Shown: positions 6,869 to 14,028, numbered from the stretch's first letter. The stretch is DNA of 18,613 nucleotides from Chrysochromulina tobinii (GCA_001275005.1 JWZX01001331.1:1-18613), one strand, 5' to 3'. The notes: generated by a model not told the origin, from the sequence alone. Program-made: numbers and translations.

Positions 6869-7504
6869 ATGTACGGCGGCCGCACGAACGACGAGGCTAC
6901 GCGCTGGGCGTGCCTCGACTCCTCGCCCGAGGTGATCATGAGTGGCTTCACGATGAAGCCGCTCAGTCACGAGGAGTTCAACCTCCTCTTCGAGGTGCGC
7001 CTGGTGCGCTCCCATACTCTCCACGAGTACACCCGCCTGTTTGAGGGTGAGCTCATTCGCCTGTGCATGCGCACGCACCACGGCGACGAGGAGCAGCAAA
7101 AGCGTTACAAGCAGCTTGACAAGGCGGTCAGAAACGCCAAGTCCAACTCCAAGAGGCGGAAAGCGCGCGACGAGGGCTACGAGGAGTCGGCGCGCGGCAA
7201 GTCCAACGTCAAGAGGCCGACAGCTGGTGCGGAGGGCTACGAGGAGTCGGCGCGCGGCAAGATATCGGCCGCTCTGGAGGCGCAGCGCCTCCAGCGTGAT
7301 CTCGAAGGCCGTGCACGGCGCGGCGCCTCATACGGCGCTACACACGCCTTCGTTCTTGCCGAAACTTCTGTGATCATCAAGGCAGAGGAGCTGGCAAGGC
7401 GCTACAACCACACCAAACTTGCGCCAACTATGAGCAGGGCTCCAAGAGCTCCAAGTTCCATGACACGTCTCTCCGGGCCCAAGGAGGAGGAGGAGATGAT
7501 CTGA
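6869..7504 (+). CDS. Hypothetical charged protein with 20-residue duplication
   Basis: Not recognised. The 211-codon ORF starts MYGGRTNDEATRW, passes a helical, Leu/Glu-rich region (HEEFNLLFEVRLVRSHTL), then a Lys/Arg-rich region, and ends KEEEEMI. A 20-residue unit ending EGYEESARGK is repeated exactly in tandem (7142-7201, 7202-7261). The stop overlaps the next ORF by one base, and that ORF's frame is open for about 40 codons upstream of its ATG. The two may therefore be one gene joined by a splice or separated by an indel in the GGAGGAGGAGGAG run near 7485. Nuclear localisation is conceivable from the KRRK cluster. Confidence 0.4.
   Translation: MYGGRTNDEATRWACLDSSPEVIMSGFTMKPLSHEEFNLLFEVRLVRSHTLHEYTRLFEGELIRLCMRTHHGDEEQQKRYKQLDKAVRNAKSNSKRRKARDEGYEESARGKSNVKRPTAGAEGYEESARGKISAALEAQRLQRDLEGRARRGASYGATHAFVLAETSVIIKAEELARRYNHTKLAPTMSRAPRAPSSMTRLSGPKEEEEMI
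7142..7261 (+). repeat. 60-bp tandem coding duplication
   Basis: Two 60-bp units in frame encode SNSKRRKARDEGYEESARGK and SNVKRPTAGAEGYEESARGK. The last 29 bases are identical, which indicates a fairly recent duplication. Confidence 0.85.
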
Positions 7505-7758
7505 TGCGACTCGTGTGCACCCGGGCGGCAGCGCCCGTGATCGAGCAGGAGGCGGTCGAGCAGGTCGAGCAGGACGAGCAGGCTGAGCAGGAGGCGGCCG
7601 ACACCGAGGTGGACACCGAGGTGGACGAGGACGAGGTGGAGCAGGAGGTGGCGGCGGCCGCTGCGCCACCTGCCCCGGCACCCTACGTGACCAGCCCGTT
7701 CATGCAGGCGCTCTACGACGACATCTTCGGCGCGGACGGTGAGAGTGGGGAGTCGTGA
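7504..7758 (+). CDS. Acidic Glu/Val/Ala-rich ORF, possibly the 3' part of the preceding gene
   Basis: Not recognised. The 84-codon ORF holds imperfect repeats of EQ(E/D)E/VEQVEQDEQ and DTEVDTEVDEDEVEQEV, then an Ala/Pro linker and a more complex end, YVTSPFMQALYDDIFGADGE. The last block has the look of a real C-terminal motif with hydrophobic residues spaced in acid, as in activation domains; that is inference. The ATG at 7504 overlaps the previous stop. Confidence 0.35.
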   Translation: MRLVCTRAAAPVIEQEAVEQVEQDEQAEQEAADTEVDTEVDEDEVEQEVAAAAAPPAPAPYVTSPFMQALYDDIFGADGESGES

Positions 7759-7792
7759 GAGTGGGTGAGAGTGGGGAGTCGTGAGAGTGGGG
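7741..7792 (+). repeat. 26-bp tandem repeat, two copies
   Basis: Units starting GAGAGTGGGGAGTCGTGAGA lie at 7741 and 7767, spanning the stop of the acidic ORF. Confidence 0.85.
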
Positions 7793-8380
7793 TCGGAGTA
7801 GGGCGCTGCCGCGGGGGAAAGCAAGTGGTCGACCTCACTCTCAGTGACGACGCCGCTCCACCACCTCACCATCATCTCCGCCGCCCGCGCCCGCGTCCTC
7901 CTGCTCCGCAACGGAGCCTCCATCCTCACCACGAGCACGACGAGGAAATCGTCAATGAGCCTGACAAAGAAGAGCGGGGAACCTGGCCCGGAGAAGGGGG
8001 CAGGGGAGGCTGGCCTTGACAGTCTGACCTCGACAGACCTCTCAGAGTGCGCGGGGGCGGAAGCGGAGGAGGGGGCGGGAGGGTGTCTGAAACCATCTCG
8101 AAGTATCTGTGCATTCTGTACAACAACGAGGTTGAACGAGGTTGACTGTTGCAATGTTCATGGCTGGTTCATGGTTGAGCTTCTCGAGTGTGCATCACCA
8201 GGGTTAGGTCTGACTTACCCGCGGACTCAGCCACTCTGAAGCACTCCGCCATGCATGAGATACTCAGGGTAACTCGCACCATCCTACCAGGCGCGCGTGC
8301 ATGGGCTTACGGACACTTTGCCACACAGGGAGCCAAGCCAAGTGGTGGTAAAAAACCACACCGGAAGGCGCCAGGGCTGA
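7759..8380. other. Region without a supported gene
   Basis: About 620 bp after the acidic ORF. Open frames on both strands are low-complexity shadows of GC-rich sequence. It contains the first copy of a direct repeat (7868-7956) and a short plus frame around 8085-8145 reading VSETISKYLCILYNNEVERG before a stop, which may be an exon remnant. Confidence 0.4.
7868..7956 (+). repeat. Direct repeat, copy 1
   Basis: From the CCG at 7878 to GTCAAT at 7956 this matches 8586-8661 almost exactly, apart from a 3-bp insertion (CTG). It includes GAGCACGACGAGGAAATCGT. Confidence 0.9.
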
Positions 8381-8710
8381 CTGAGCCCACACTACGCACT
8401 CTACATGCGCGTGCACAGATGCTTTGAAAGGGCGACATTCAACGCGGCCATCGCGCTCCCAAATGCCAACCTGCCAGAGTCCGAATGGGACCACATCCGC
8501 TTCGAAGCGCTCATGAAGGCAGCGGAACAGCTCGACCCCCACGCGCACCACGTGGGTATGGTCATGGCATACTCAAGGACCATCCCCGCCGCCCGCGCCC
8601 GCGTCCTCCTCCGCAACGGAGCCTCCATCCTCACCACGAGCACGACGAGGAAATCGTCAATCCAATCATTCCTAATCCCGGCAATTCCTAATCCAAGGGC
8701 GAGAATGTGA
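8381..8710 (+). CDS. Orphan open frame, possible exon
   Basis: Not recognised. The frame opens after a TGA at 8378 and the first ATG is at 8405. The part up to about 8575 has normal amino-acid complexity (ALPNANLPESEWDHIRFEAL, AAEQLDPHAHHVGMV), unlike the surrounding shadows. The remainder falls inside direct-repeat copy 2 and looks non-coding in this frame. It could be one exon of a split gene or a fossil of one. Confidence 0.3.
   Translation: MSPHYALYMRVHRCFERATFNAAIALPNANLPESEWDHIRFEALMKAAEQLDPHAHHVGMVMAYSRTIPAARARVLLRNGASILTTSTTRKSSIQSFLIPAIPNPRARM
8579..8661 (+). repeat. Direct repeat, copy 2
   Basis: Second copy of the segment at 7868-7956, about 700 bp downstream and in the same orientation. 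Confidence 0.9.
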
Positions 8711-9096
8711 GTGCGCCTGGCCACGAGTGGGGCCCATACGTGTATGCTCGGCCGCCTCGCCCTTGGCGTGCAGCTCGCGTGCGATCAAGAGCGGAGTGGG
8801 GTGGCCGGGTGCCGGGATTAGGGCCTTGGCCGCGGAATGCTCGCGAGGCGTGCGGCGAGGGCTTCCTTCACCTACACCAACTCCGACCTGTTCCGGTGCC
8901 TCGCGAGCGTGCGCTTCTCCGCTTCACACGCTCATCGACGCAAAACGTTCCTGGGCAGCCCGGCTACAAACCCCGCACCTACTAAGATTTCCCCCCCTTC
9001 CCCCCCCTTCCCCCCCTTCCCCCCCCTCCAAATTTGCATGCGGCTGTGCACCAAAACACGCCCCCCGTCGACTTCCGTTCACGCGCAAATTCCCAG
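8711..9096. other. Region without a supported gene, upstream of the GH51-like locus
   Basis: Several overlapping plus frames are open, but none has a clear start, splice pattern or family signature. A segment near 8865-8980 (ASFTYTNSDLFRCL) has reasonable complexity and may be a remnant. The region ends in a C-rich tract. Confidence 0.35.
8991..9026 (+). repeat. C7-8/TT tract; G-quadruplex or triplex candidate
   Basis: Four runs of 7-8 C are separated by TT, so the minus strand has four long G runs with two-base loops. It is also a homopurine-homopyrimidine mirror repeat. Confidence 0.85.
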
Positions 9097-9601
9097 ATGA
9101 ACTCCGCGTCGCCTCCCCATCGACCCATCCCGACGAGCCGCTCGACCCGCCCACCGCGTGCTGCGGTCGTGAATTCCGCCTGCGCCGCGCCCTCGAAGCG
9201 CACGCGCGCAGCCACGGCGCGTGCGGCAAATCTGGGTGTACCTTCGCCGGCAGCCGCGCCGTCCTTCGGCTGCACGGTGCTTGGCCTCGTTCTCGCTGTC
9301 ACCGCGACGCGCGCAATCCACGTCGAGGTTGATGCGGTGCAGCTGGGCGTCACCGTGCACACCGATGACCCGCCGCTGCACCGCATCAATCCGCTCTACG
9401 TGGGCTGCCACAGCGACAGCGGCTTCACGCACCAGCGCGGGCGGCGAGCCGACGTACGCGGCGCTGCACAACCGCGGGCTGGGGAACGAGGGGCTTTACT
9501 TTGAGGAAGCCAAGCCGTACGAGGGCTTCCTCTTCCGCCAAATGCAACGGCAGCGCCGCCACGCTCGTCGCGCGGCTCGAGAGCCTTGGCGGCAGGGTGC
9601 T

Positions 9602-9658
9602 CTGATGACGCCCTAATGGCGCCCTAATGACGCCCTAATGACGCCCTGATGGCGGCAG
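9602..9658 (+). repeat. TGATGACGCCCTAA repeat insertion in the GH51-like gene
   Basis: Four to five units of TGATGACGCCC/TAATGACGCCC separate two copies of GGCGGCAGKGTGCTC (9590-9604 and 9651-9665). No canonical GT or GC donor restores the frame exactly, so it is either an odd intron or an insertion that breaks the gene. Confidence 0.65.
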
Positions 9659-9702
9659 TGTGCTCGCAGAGCACACCTTCGAGTTGCTCTCGACGGACTG
9701 CG

Positions 9703-9915
9703 GCACGTGGACGAAGCTCGACGTTCCCCGCGCGCCGTGCATGCAAGTGCTCACCACGGCGCGGAATGCGGCACGTGGACGAAGCTCGACGTTGCCCGCG
9801 CGCCGTGCATGCCAGTGCTCACCACGGCGCGGAATGCGGCACGTGGACGAAGCTCGACGTTGCCCGCGCGCCGTGCATGCCAGTGCTCACCACGGCGCCC
9901 GCCCCTCCTGCACAG
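9703..9915 (+). repeat. GC-AG intron formed by three copies of a 68-bp exon-edge unit
   Basis: The exon ends GACTGCG and the intron starts GCACGTGGACG. The same GCACGTGGACGAAGCTCGAC recurs at 9771, 9839 and finally 9916, the true exon start after CTCCTGCACAG. Each unit also contains the dispersed CATGCMAGTGCTCACCACGG element. Removing 213 bp joins STDCG to TWTKLDFALAP in frame. Confidence 0.7.
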
Positions 9916-10102
9916 GCACGTGGACGAAGCTCGACTTTGCCCTCGCGCCCAAGACGGGCCCGAGCAAGGCCACTCGTGCGTTCGGTGTGGCGGACGGTTT
10001 ACCATCGGCCTGACCACTGTGGGGGGTGTGCTCCTCGATTTCGTCGTCCTGCAGCCTGGCCCGTGGGGTAGGCTCACTTCAGTTGATGGCGCGCCCCGGC
10101 CG

Positions 10103-10349
10103 GTGCGCAGATGGCCTCCCTGATGGCCTCCCTGATGACCTCCCCGATGGCCTCCCTGATGACCTCCCTGATGGCCTCCCTGATTAACGTCGATGGCACG
10201 CCCTTGCCGGAGCGCAAACCAAATCATGGTTGATGCCATCTGATCGCCTCTGATCGCCTCTGATCGCCTCTGATCGCCTCTGATGACCTCTGATGACCCC
10301 TGATGACCTTTGATGGCCTCTGAGGATGGCCGATCGCCTCCCTCATCAG
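10103..10349 (+). repeat. Introner-like intron in the GH51-like gene
   Basis: The donor is CGGCCG/GTGCGCAGATGG and the acceptor CTCCCTCATCAG/GTACGCAAGCC, so GTRCGCA occurs at both edges. Splicing gives RPVRKPVADAL in phase 0, which matches the expected GH51 block. The body is TGATGGCCTCC and TGATCGCCTC units. The end TGAGGATGGCYGATSGCCTC plus CCTCATCAG matches 1932-1961 in the Ala-rich gene. Confidence 0.75.
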
Positions 10350-10453
10350 GTACGCAAGCCAGTCGCCGACGCGCTGCGTGCCATGGGTACAGCCACGCTA
10401 CGCTGCGTGTGGGTGGCTCCTTCGCCTCCGTCACCGGCTGGCCGGATGGGGGC

Positions 10454-10582
10454 GGCTTCACACCGGATGAGGGCTTCACACCGGATGGAGGCTTCACACC
10501 GGATGGAGGCTTCACACCGGATGGAGGCTTCACACCGGATGGAGGCTTCACACCGGATGGGGGCGGCTTCACACCGGACTCG
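10454..10582 (+). repeat. 18-bp coding minisatellite, hexapeptide GFTPDG
   Basis: Seven copies of GGCTTCACACCGGATGGA start at 10454, 10472, 10490, 10508, 10526, 10544 and 10565. They are in the frame of VGGSFASVTGW and continue to STVSGTYYQW, so they would insert about 40 residues inside the GH51-like domain. Confidence 0.9.
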
Positions 10583-10780
10583 ACCGTCTCGGGTACGTAC
10601 TACCAGTGGCAGCTGCGAGTGCCTCTTCCACAGCTTTGAAGCCCAAGCTTTGAACTTGAGTGCCTTGTGCGAGCGATTGAGATGATGTCGGCAAACCAAA
10701 TAATAATCTATCCCACTGACGGACTGCAAAGTCTTTGTGATAGACGAACACAGCTCGCCACTGATCACCGCTCATGGCGC

Positions 10781-10888
10781 CTTGATGCCCTGATGATGCC
10801 CTGATGATGCCTGATGACGCCCTAATGACGCCCTGATGACGCCCTGATGACGCCCTGATGACGCTCTGATGACGCCCTGATGATGCCC
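10781..10888 (+). repeat. TGATGACGCCC 11-bp minisatellite
   Basis: About nine units of TGATGACGCCC, with TGATGATGCCC and TAATGACGCCC variants, lie between the YYQW block and the block at 10925 of the GH51-like gene. This is probably intronic; the exact donor is not clear. Confidence 0.8.
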
Positions 10889-11080
10889 GCTTACTCCTGT
10901 AACGCTCTGATTGCGCGCGCGCCCGTCCTCCCAAATATGGTAGCGGTGGACCGGCCCGATTTGGAAGCGTCCGAGCGTGGTGTGGAATGCGTACCCAAAT
11001 ATGGTGACTCGTACTCGCTCATTGGGGGCTGGGGGCCATTTAATTTCATCGACATGTGCGCGGCCCTGGGCATCGAACCG

Positions 11081-11163
11081 CCTCTGATGACCTCTGATGG
11101 GCTCTGATGACCACTGATGACCTCTGATGGGCTCTGATGGGCTCTAATGGCCTCCCTCATTAG
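11081..11163 (+). repeat. Introner-like repeat, probable GC-AG intron 11080-11163
   Basis: TGATGACCTC and TGATGGGCTC units end in TAATGGCCTCCCTCATTAG. A GC donor at 11080 gives an 84-bp intron that keeps the frame (AALGIEP to WQRWKRVASLDL). Frame 1 after the acceptor reads VAAMEAR, which resembles the family, so the downstream exon start also carries a small frame break. Confidence 0.6.
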
Positions 11164-11234
11164 GTGGCAGCGATGGAAGCGCGTTGCCTCCCTCGATCTG
11201 AACGGCACGCTGCGCTACATCTTCCCCGACAATG

Positions 11235-11304
11235 GCGGACTCAATGCAATCAGAGGCAATCAGAGGCAATCAGAGGCAATCAGAGACAATTGCGGACTCA
11301 ATGC
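11235..11304 (+). repeat. Antisense, in-frame copy of the CCTCTGATTG repeat inside an exon
   Basis: Four CAATCAGAGG-like units, the reverse complement of the usual CCTCTGATTG, sit between two copies of GCGGACTCAATGC (11235 and 11292). The 57-bp insertion is 19 codons with no stop and reads through as RGNQRQSEAIRDN between FPDNGGLNA and GLNADDVMKAK. Confidence 0.85.
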
Positions 11305-11580
11305 GGACGACGTGATGAAGGCCAAAGCGCTCGGCATCGACGCTCAGATTGCGGCCGAGATTCACGTGGGAGCCGGCGGAGGGCTCGACGAGGCTGCGCA
11401 CCTCTTCGCCCGCCACCCCGACTTCCACCAATCTGCGGTCAACCGACGGCGAGGTTGACATGTACAGGCTCCTCTTTCCGAGGGAGGTTAGAGGTAAAGC
11501 CGGGATATAATCATTGTTGAGCACGGTGATGGGATCTTCTGCCTGTACCACCAGAATTACGCCATGCTCGACTTCATTTT

Positions 11581-11586
11581 AATAAA
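11581..11586 (+). terminator. Possible poly(A) signal AATAAA (+)
   Basis: AATAAA lies 122 bp after the last recognisable GH51-like block, on its strand. Confidence 0.2.
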
Positions 11587-11758
11587 TAGCGCCGAGTTGG
11601 GACGAGTCGGTGAGGACGATCTGCCTTGGTCTCAGTTCGATTCAACCTAAATCGGGTCACACAAATCACAATTCTAGGTGTTCCCTAATTGGTTAATGTG
11701 TCGGCTTGCATGCAACTGTCTCTCAGGAGACGGGTAGGCACCGATATGGCGCTACACT

Positions 11759-11764
11759 TTTATT
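11759..11764 (-). terminator. Possible poly(A) signal AATAAA (-)
   Basis: The plus strand reads TTTATT, which is AATAAA on the minus strand, 92 bases past the stop of the discoidin-like gene. Confidence 0.3.
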
Positions 11765-11856
11765 AAGGACTGGGTCCGAAAAGCGAATCCTTCCGTTCGG
11801 ACATGACGCTACCATGGATCGCTCTACGCAACTCGCGCGTGCTTAGTTTGATAGTT

Positions 11857-13752
11857 TCAGAATCCGACGCCTGCACCTTGATCCGCGGCTGAATCTTGTG
11901 ACGGTGGAAGGACCTCTTCAGCCGCTACCTGGCTCCGCTTGGGCGGTGGCTTCTTCTTCGGCAGGGGCGGAGCCTCGAGCGTCGTCTCGGTTGCTGAGGC
12001 GGGCTCGGCGGATGACGCTGACTCCGTCGCCGCCTCCACCCCGAGCACTCCCACCGCCTTCGGCTTCTTAGGTGGCGGCGGCTTCTTCGTTTTTGCTGGC
12101 GCCTCGGCCTCAGGCTCGGCTGTCCGGTCGGCTCCTGGCGCGGCTACCGCTTCGTCCGTCGCCTTGGCACGCTTTGGAGGGGGCGGTTTCTTTGGTGGCG
12201 GCGCTGCCGCCGCGTCCGCTTCCGCCGCCCCGTGCGCCGCCTCCGACTTGGCTCTTTTGGGTGGAGGAGCTCGCTTCGGTGGAACAGCCTCCGCATTCAC
12301 CGCGTCCACCGCGCCGGCCAGATTCGTGCGCTTTGGCGGCGGCGCCCGCTTGGGCGGCGGCACCCCCACCCCGTCACTGCGAATCTGAAGCATCTTGATT
12401 TCCTGCTGTCCAAGACCCGATGTCAGAGACTCTGGACCGGTCAGATGGGGAGATGTGATCTCCGCCGCGCCGCCCGACACCACCGACTTGGAGCGTTTGG
12501 GGGGCGGCGGAAGGCGCTTTGGGGGCGCCGCCACTGCATTCACCGCATTCAACGCGCCCACCGTGGCCGCCGATTTCGTGCGCTTTGGCGGAGGCGGCCT
12601 TCTGGGAGGCGGAGGTGCCGAGCCATCATCCGCTGCTCTCGGCGACAACGCGCCTACCGCCCGGATCTGCCGCAGTTTCGCCTCTTCTCGACCGAGAATC
12701 TCGCTCGCAGATGCCGCAGGATGCGCCATTGGCATGTCAACAGCAGCGCCCGAGGGCGCATACATCCACGAGAATCGCGGCGGACGACGCGTCGTCTGGG
12801 CGCCCGCGAGATCGCGTTTGAGATCGCGTTTGGGGCACGCGAGGCTCTTGCCGTCGCCGACCCTTCTCATGAGCTCATCGACGCTCGGCACGCCCACGAC
12901 CTTGACGTGCTTTCGAATGTCCGTGTCGAGCTTTCGTTCATGCCCAGCGAGGTCCATCCGGGCTCCGAGGGACCACGTTGCTGGCCGGTGGCGATACATG
13001 CAGTTGCAGAAGTAGAAGCACAGCACCAGGAACAGCACGCTAAGCACGATGGCCGCCACGGCGCCCGCGACCAAGTAGCTGGAGCCAAACCGCGACCAAG
13101 TAGCTGGTGGAAGTGAAGGCGGCGATGGAGGCGACGGCGCGGCAGGCAGCGCATACACCTCCAGCTCCGCGATCGTGAGTGGCAGGGCGCTCCGCTGCAC
13201 CACGGTCACAAAGCGTCCCCACGTGCCAGCAAAGCAGTCCGCTCGCAGGACGCCACGATGCAAGGGCGGCGGCGACGGCGACGGTGCTGATGCACATGCC
13301 GTCGATGGCAGCACGCAGGGTCTGGCACTGATGGCAGTATCGCCGTGGGCATGGCTGCTCACCCATATTTCCATGCAGCTCGCGGTGTAGAAGGCATCTG
13401 GCCGGTTGTACAGCAGCACCGATCCAATTTGTGAGCCATCGGGCACCTCCACTGACATCCATTTACTGCTCGTGCCAGATGAGGCACCGAAACTGTCCCA
13501 GTCCGAGTCGATCGCCTTCTCAGCTGGTTGACTAGGCGTGAGCGCGCTGCTCGCAGCACTCTCACGAGTGAGCACCTGCAGCGGGAGTGGGTACAACTCC
13601 GCAGAGGCCCACACAGTCAGGTTGCCTCCGCGCCAAGGGCGGATGGAGTTGAGAAACCCCTCCATCCGACCACAGAACCGTCTACAAGAAGAGAGAGAGG
13701 CACCTTCAACCGCCGCTGATGGCGTGTGAACGTGAACTCGACGGAGGGACAA
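11857..13752 (-). CDS. Single-pass membrane protein with discoidin-like ectodomain and PPPPKR-repeat tail
   Basis: The 631-codon ORF has a region at about 40-202 resembling an F5/8 type C (discoidin or fucolectin) galactose-binding fold: AEKAIDSDWDSF, KWMSVEVPDGSQIGSVLLYN, and GRFVTVVQRSALPLTIAELE. A Pro/Ser linker follows, then one membrane helix at about 225-251 (YLVAGAVAAIVLSVLFLVLC) and a basic juxtamembrane stretch. The tail of about 380 residues carries seven blocks such as RRPPPPKRTK, LPPPPKRSK and APPPKRAK, which fit class II SH3 ligands. The topology suggests a surface glycan-binding receptor or adhesin with a cytoplasmic scaffold; this is inference. The first 23 codons are probably not coding: CCTCTCTCTCTTCTTGTAG ends at 13682 and looks like an acceptor, and no signal peptide is present, so a 5' exon is missing. 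Confidence 0.75.
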   Translation of the reverse strand: MSLRRVHVHTPSAAVEGASLSSCRRFCGRMEGFLNSIRPWRGGNLTVWASAELYPLPLQVLTRESAASSALTPSQPAEKAIDSDWDSFGASSGTSSKWMSVEVPDGSQIGSVLLYNRPDAFYTASCMEIWVSSHAHGDTAISARPCVLPSTACASAPSPSPPPLHRGVLRADCFAGTWGRFVTVVQRSALPLTIAELEVYALPAAPSPPSPPSLPPATWSRFGSSYLVAGAVAAIVLSVLFLVLCFYFCNCMYRHRPATWSLGARMDLAGHERKLDTDIRKHVKVVGVPSVDELMRRVGDGKSLACPKRDLKRDLAGAQTTRRPPRFSWMYAPSGAAVDMPMAHPAASASEILGREEAKLRQIRAVGALSPRAADDGSAPPPPRRPPPPKRTKSAATVGALNAVNAVAAPPKRLPPPPKRSKSVVSGGAAEITSPHLTGPESLTSGLGQQEIKMLQIRSDGVGVPPPKRAPPPKRTNLAGAVDAVNAEAVPPKRAPPPKRAKSEAAHGAAEADAAAAPPPKKPPPPKRAKATDEAVAAPGADRTAEPEAEAPAKTKKPPPPKKPKAVGVLGVEAATESASSAEPASATETTLEAPPLPKKKPPPKRSQVAAEEVLPPSQDSAADQGAGVGF

Positions 13753-14028
13753 CCTACAGCTCAGTTACTGCCTGCTCAGAATACACGGGTGTGTGTGAAC
13801 TGGCTGTTATACTCGGCCGCCTACTACATTCTTTGGATCTCGGAATCTATGGTACCCGGTAGGGCACGCAGGAAGGCAGGATTCTTCTCAGGAGATGAGG
13901 TTGAGGAGGGCAAGGAGTAGGGGCGTGGGCCTCCAGATATGGGGTTCGTTGAGGAAGTCTGTGAATAGGTCCAGAGTTGACTTGACTTGACTTGAACTTG
14001 ACTAGGCTTCCAAATTTGGACAGAGCGC
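13753..14028. promoter_or_regulatory. Divergent spacer, probably with missing 5' exons
   Basis: 276 bp lie between two divergent ORFs that both seem to lack their N-terminal exons. CTTGACTTGACTTGAACTTG at 13981 followed by TTTGGACAG (to 14023) could be a branch-point region and acceptor for the plus gene. A plus frame at 13726-13920 holds a hydrophobic stretch (VCVNWLLYSAAYYILWI) that could be a signal anchor, but no clean donor links it. Confidence 0.3.

Larger units (their letters stand above)
9097..11458 (+). pseudogene. GH51 alpha-L-arabinofuranosidase-like gene, apparently decayed
   Basis: GH51 enzymes remove arabinofuranose from wall glycans. Blocks in family order are: a hydrophobic leader (FGCTVLGLVLAVTATRA); RINPLYVGCHSDSGFTHQ; YAALHNRGLGNEGLYFEEAK; AKCNGSAATLVARLESLGG; VLAEHTFELLSTDCGTWTKL; GRFTIGLTTVGGVLLDFVVL and QPGPWGRL; VRKPVADALRAMGTATLR; VGGSFASVTGW; YYQW; SLIGGWGPFNFIDMCAALGI; LRYIFPDNGGLNADDVMKAK; AAEIHVGAGGGLDEAAHLFA. 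They lie in three frames, with breaks near 9440, 9535, 9985, 10400 and 11178. The stretch expected between the AALGIEP block and the RYIFPDN block, which in GH51 carries the acid/base Glu, is absent. Frame is also lost after HPDFHQSAVN, near where the nucleophile Glu belongs. Family assignment is from recalled motifs. Start 9097 is the first useful ATG. Confidence 0.55.
11459..11856. other. Spacer between convergent genes
   Basis: A 50-codon frame without ATG (11498-11650, IIIVEHGDGIFCLYHQNYAM) has protein-like composition and may be a last remnant of the GH51-like gene or another exon; I cannot assign it. The remainder looks like 3' UTR of the minus-strand gene. Confidence 0.4.

Noticed and set aside
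7402-8154. 250-codon minus frame with hydrophobic stretches
   Set aside because: It is antisense to the acidic GAG/GAC-rich plus ORF, so the Leu/Val runs are complement artefacts.
9700-9915. CRISPR-like array of 68-bp units
   Set aside because: There are no unique spacers between short palindromic repeats; the units are whole-length tandem copies of an exon edge in a eukaryotic gene.
11498-11650. M23 peptidase-like fragment (VEHGDGIFCLYHQ)
   Set aside because: The resemblance to the HGDG-type motif is short, there is no start codon or second metal-site motif, and the segment may belong to the decayed gene upstream.
11620-11660. tRNA because of a GGTTCGAATC-like stretch (AGTTCGATTC)
   Set aside because: No acceptor, D or anticodon stems can be folded around it.
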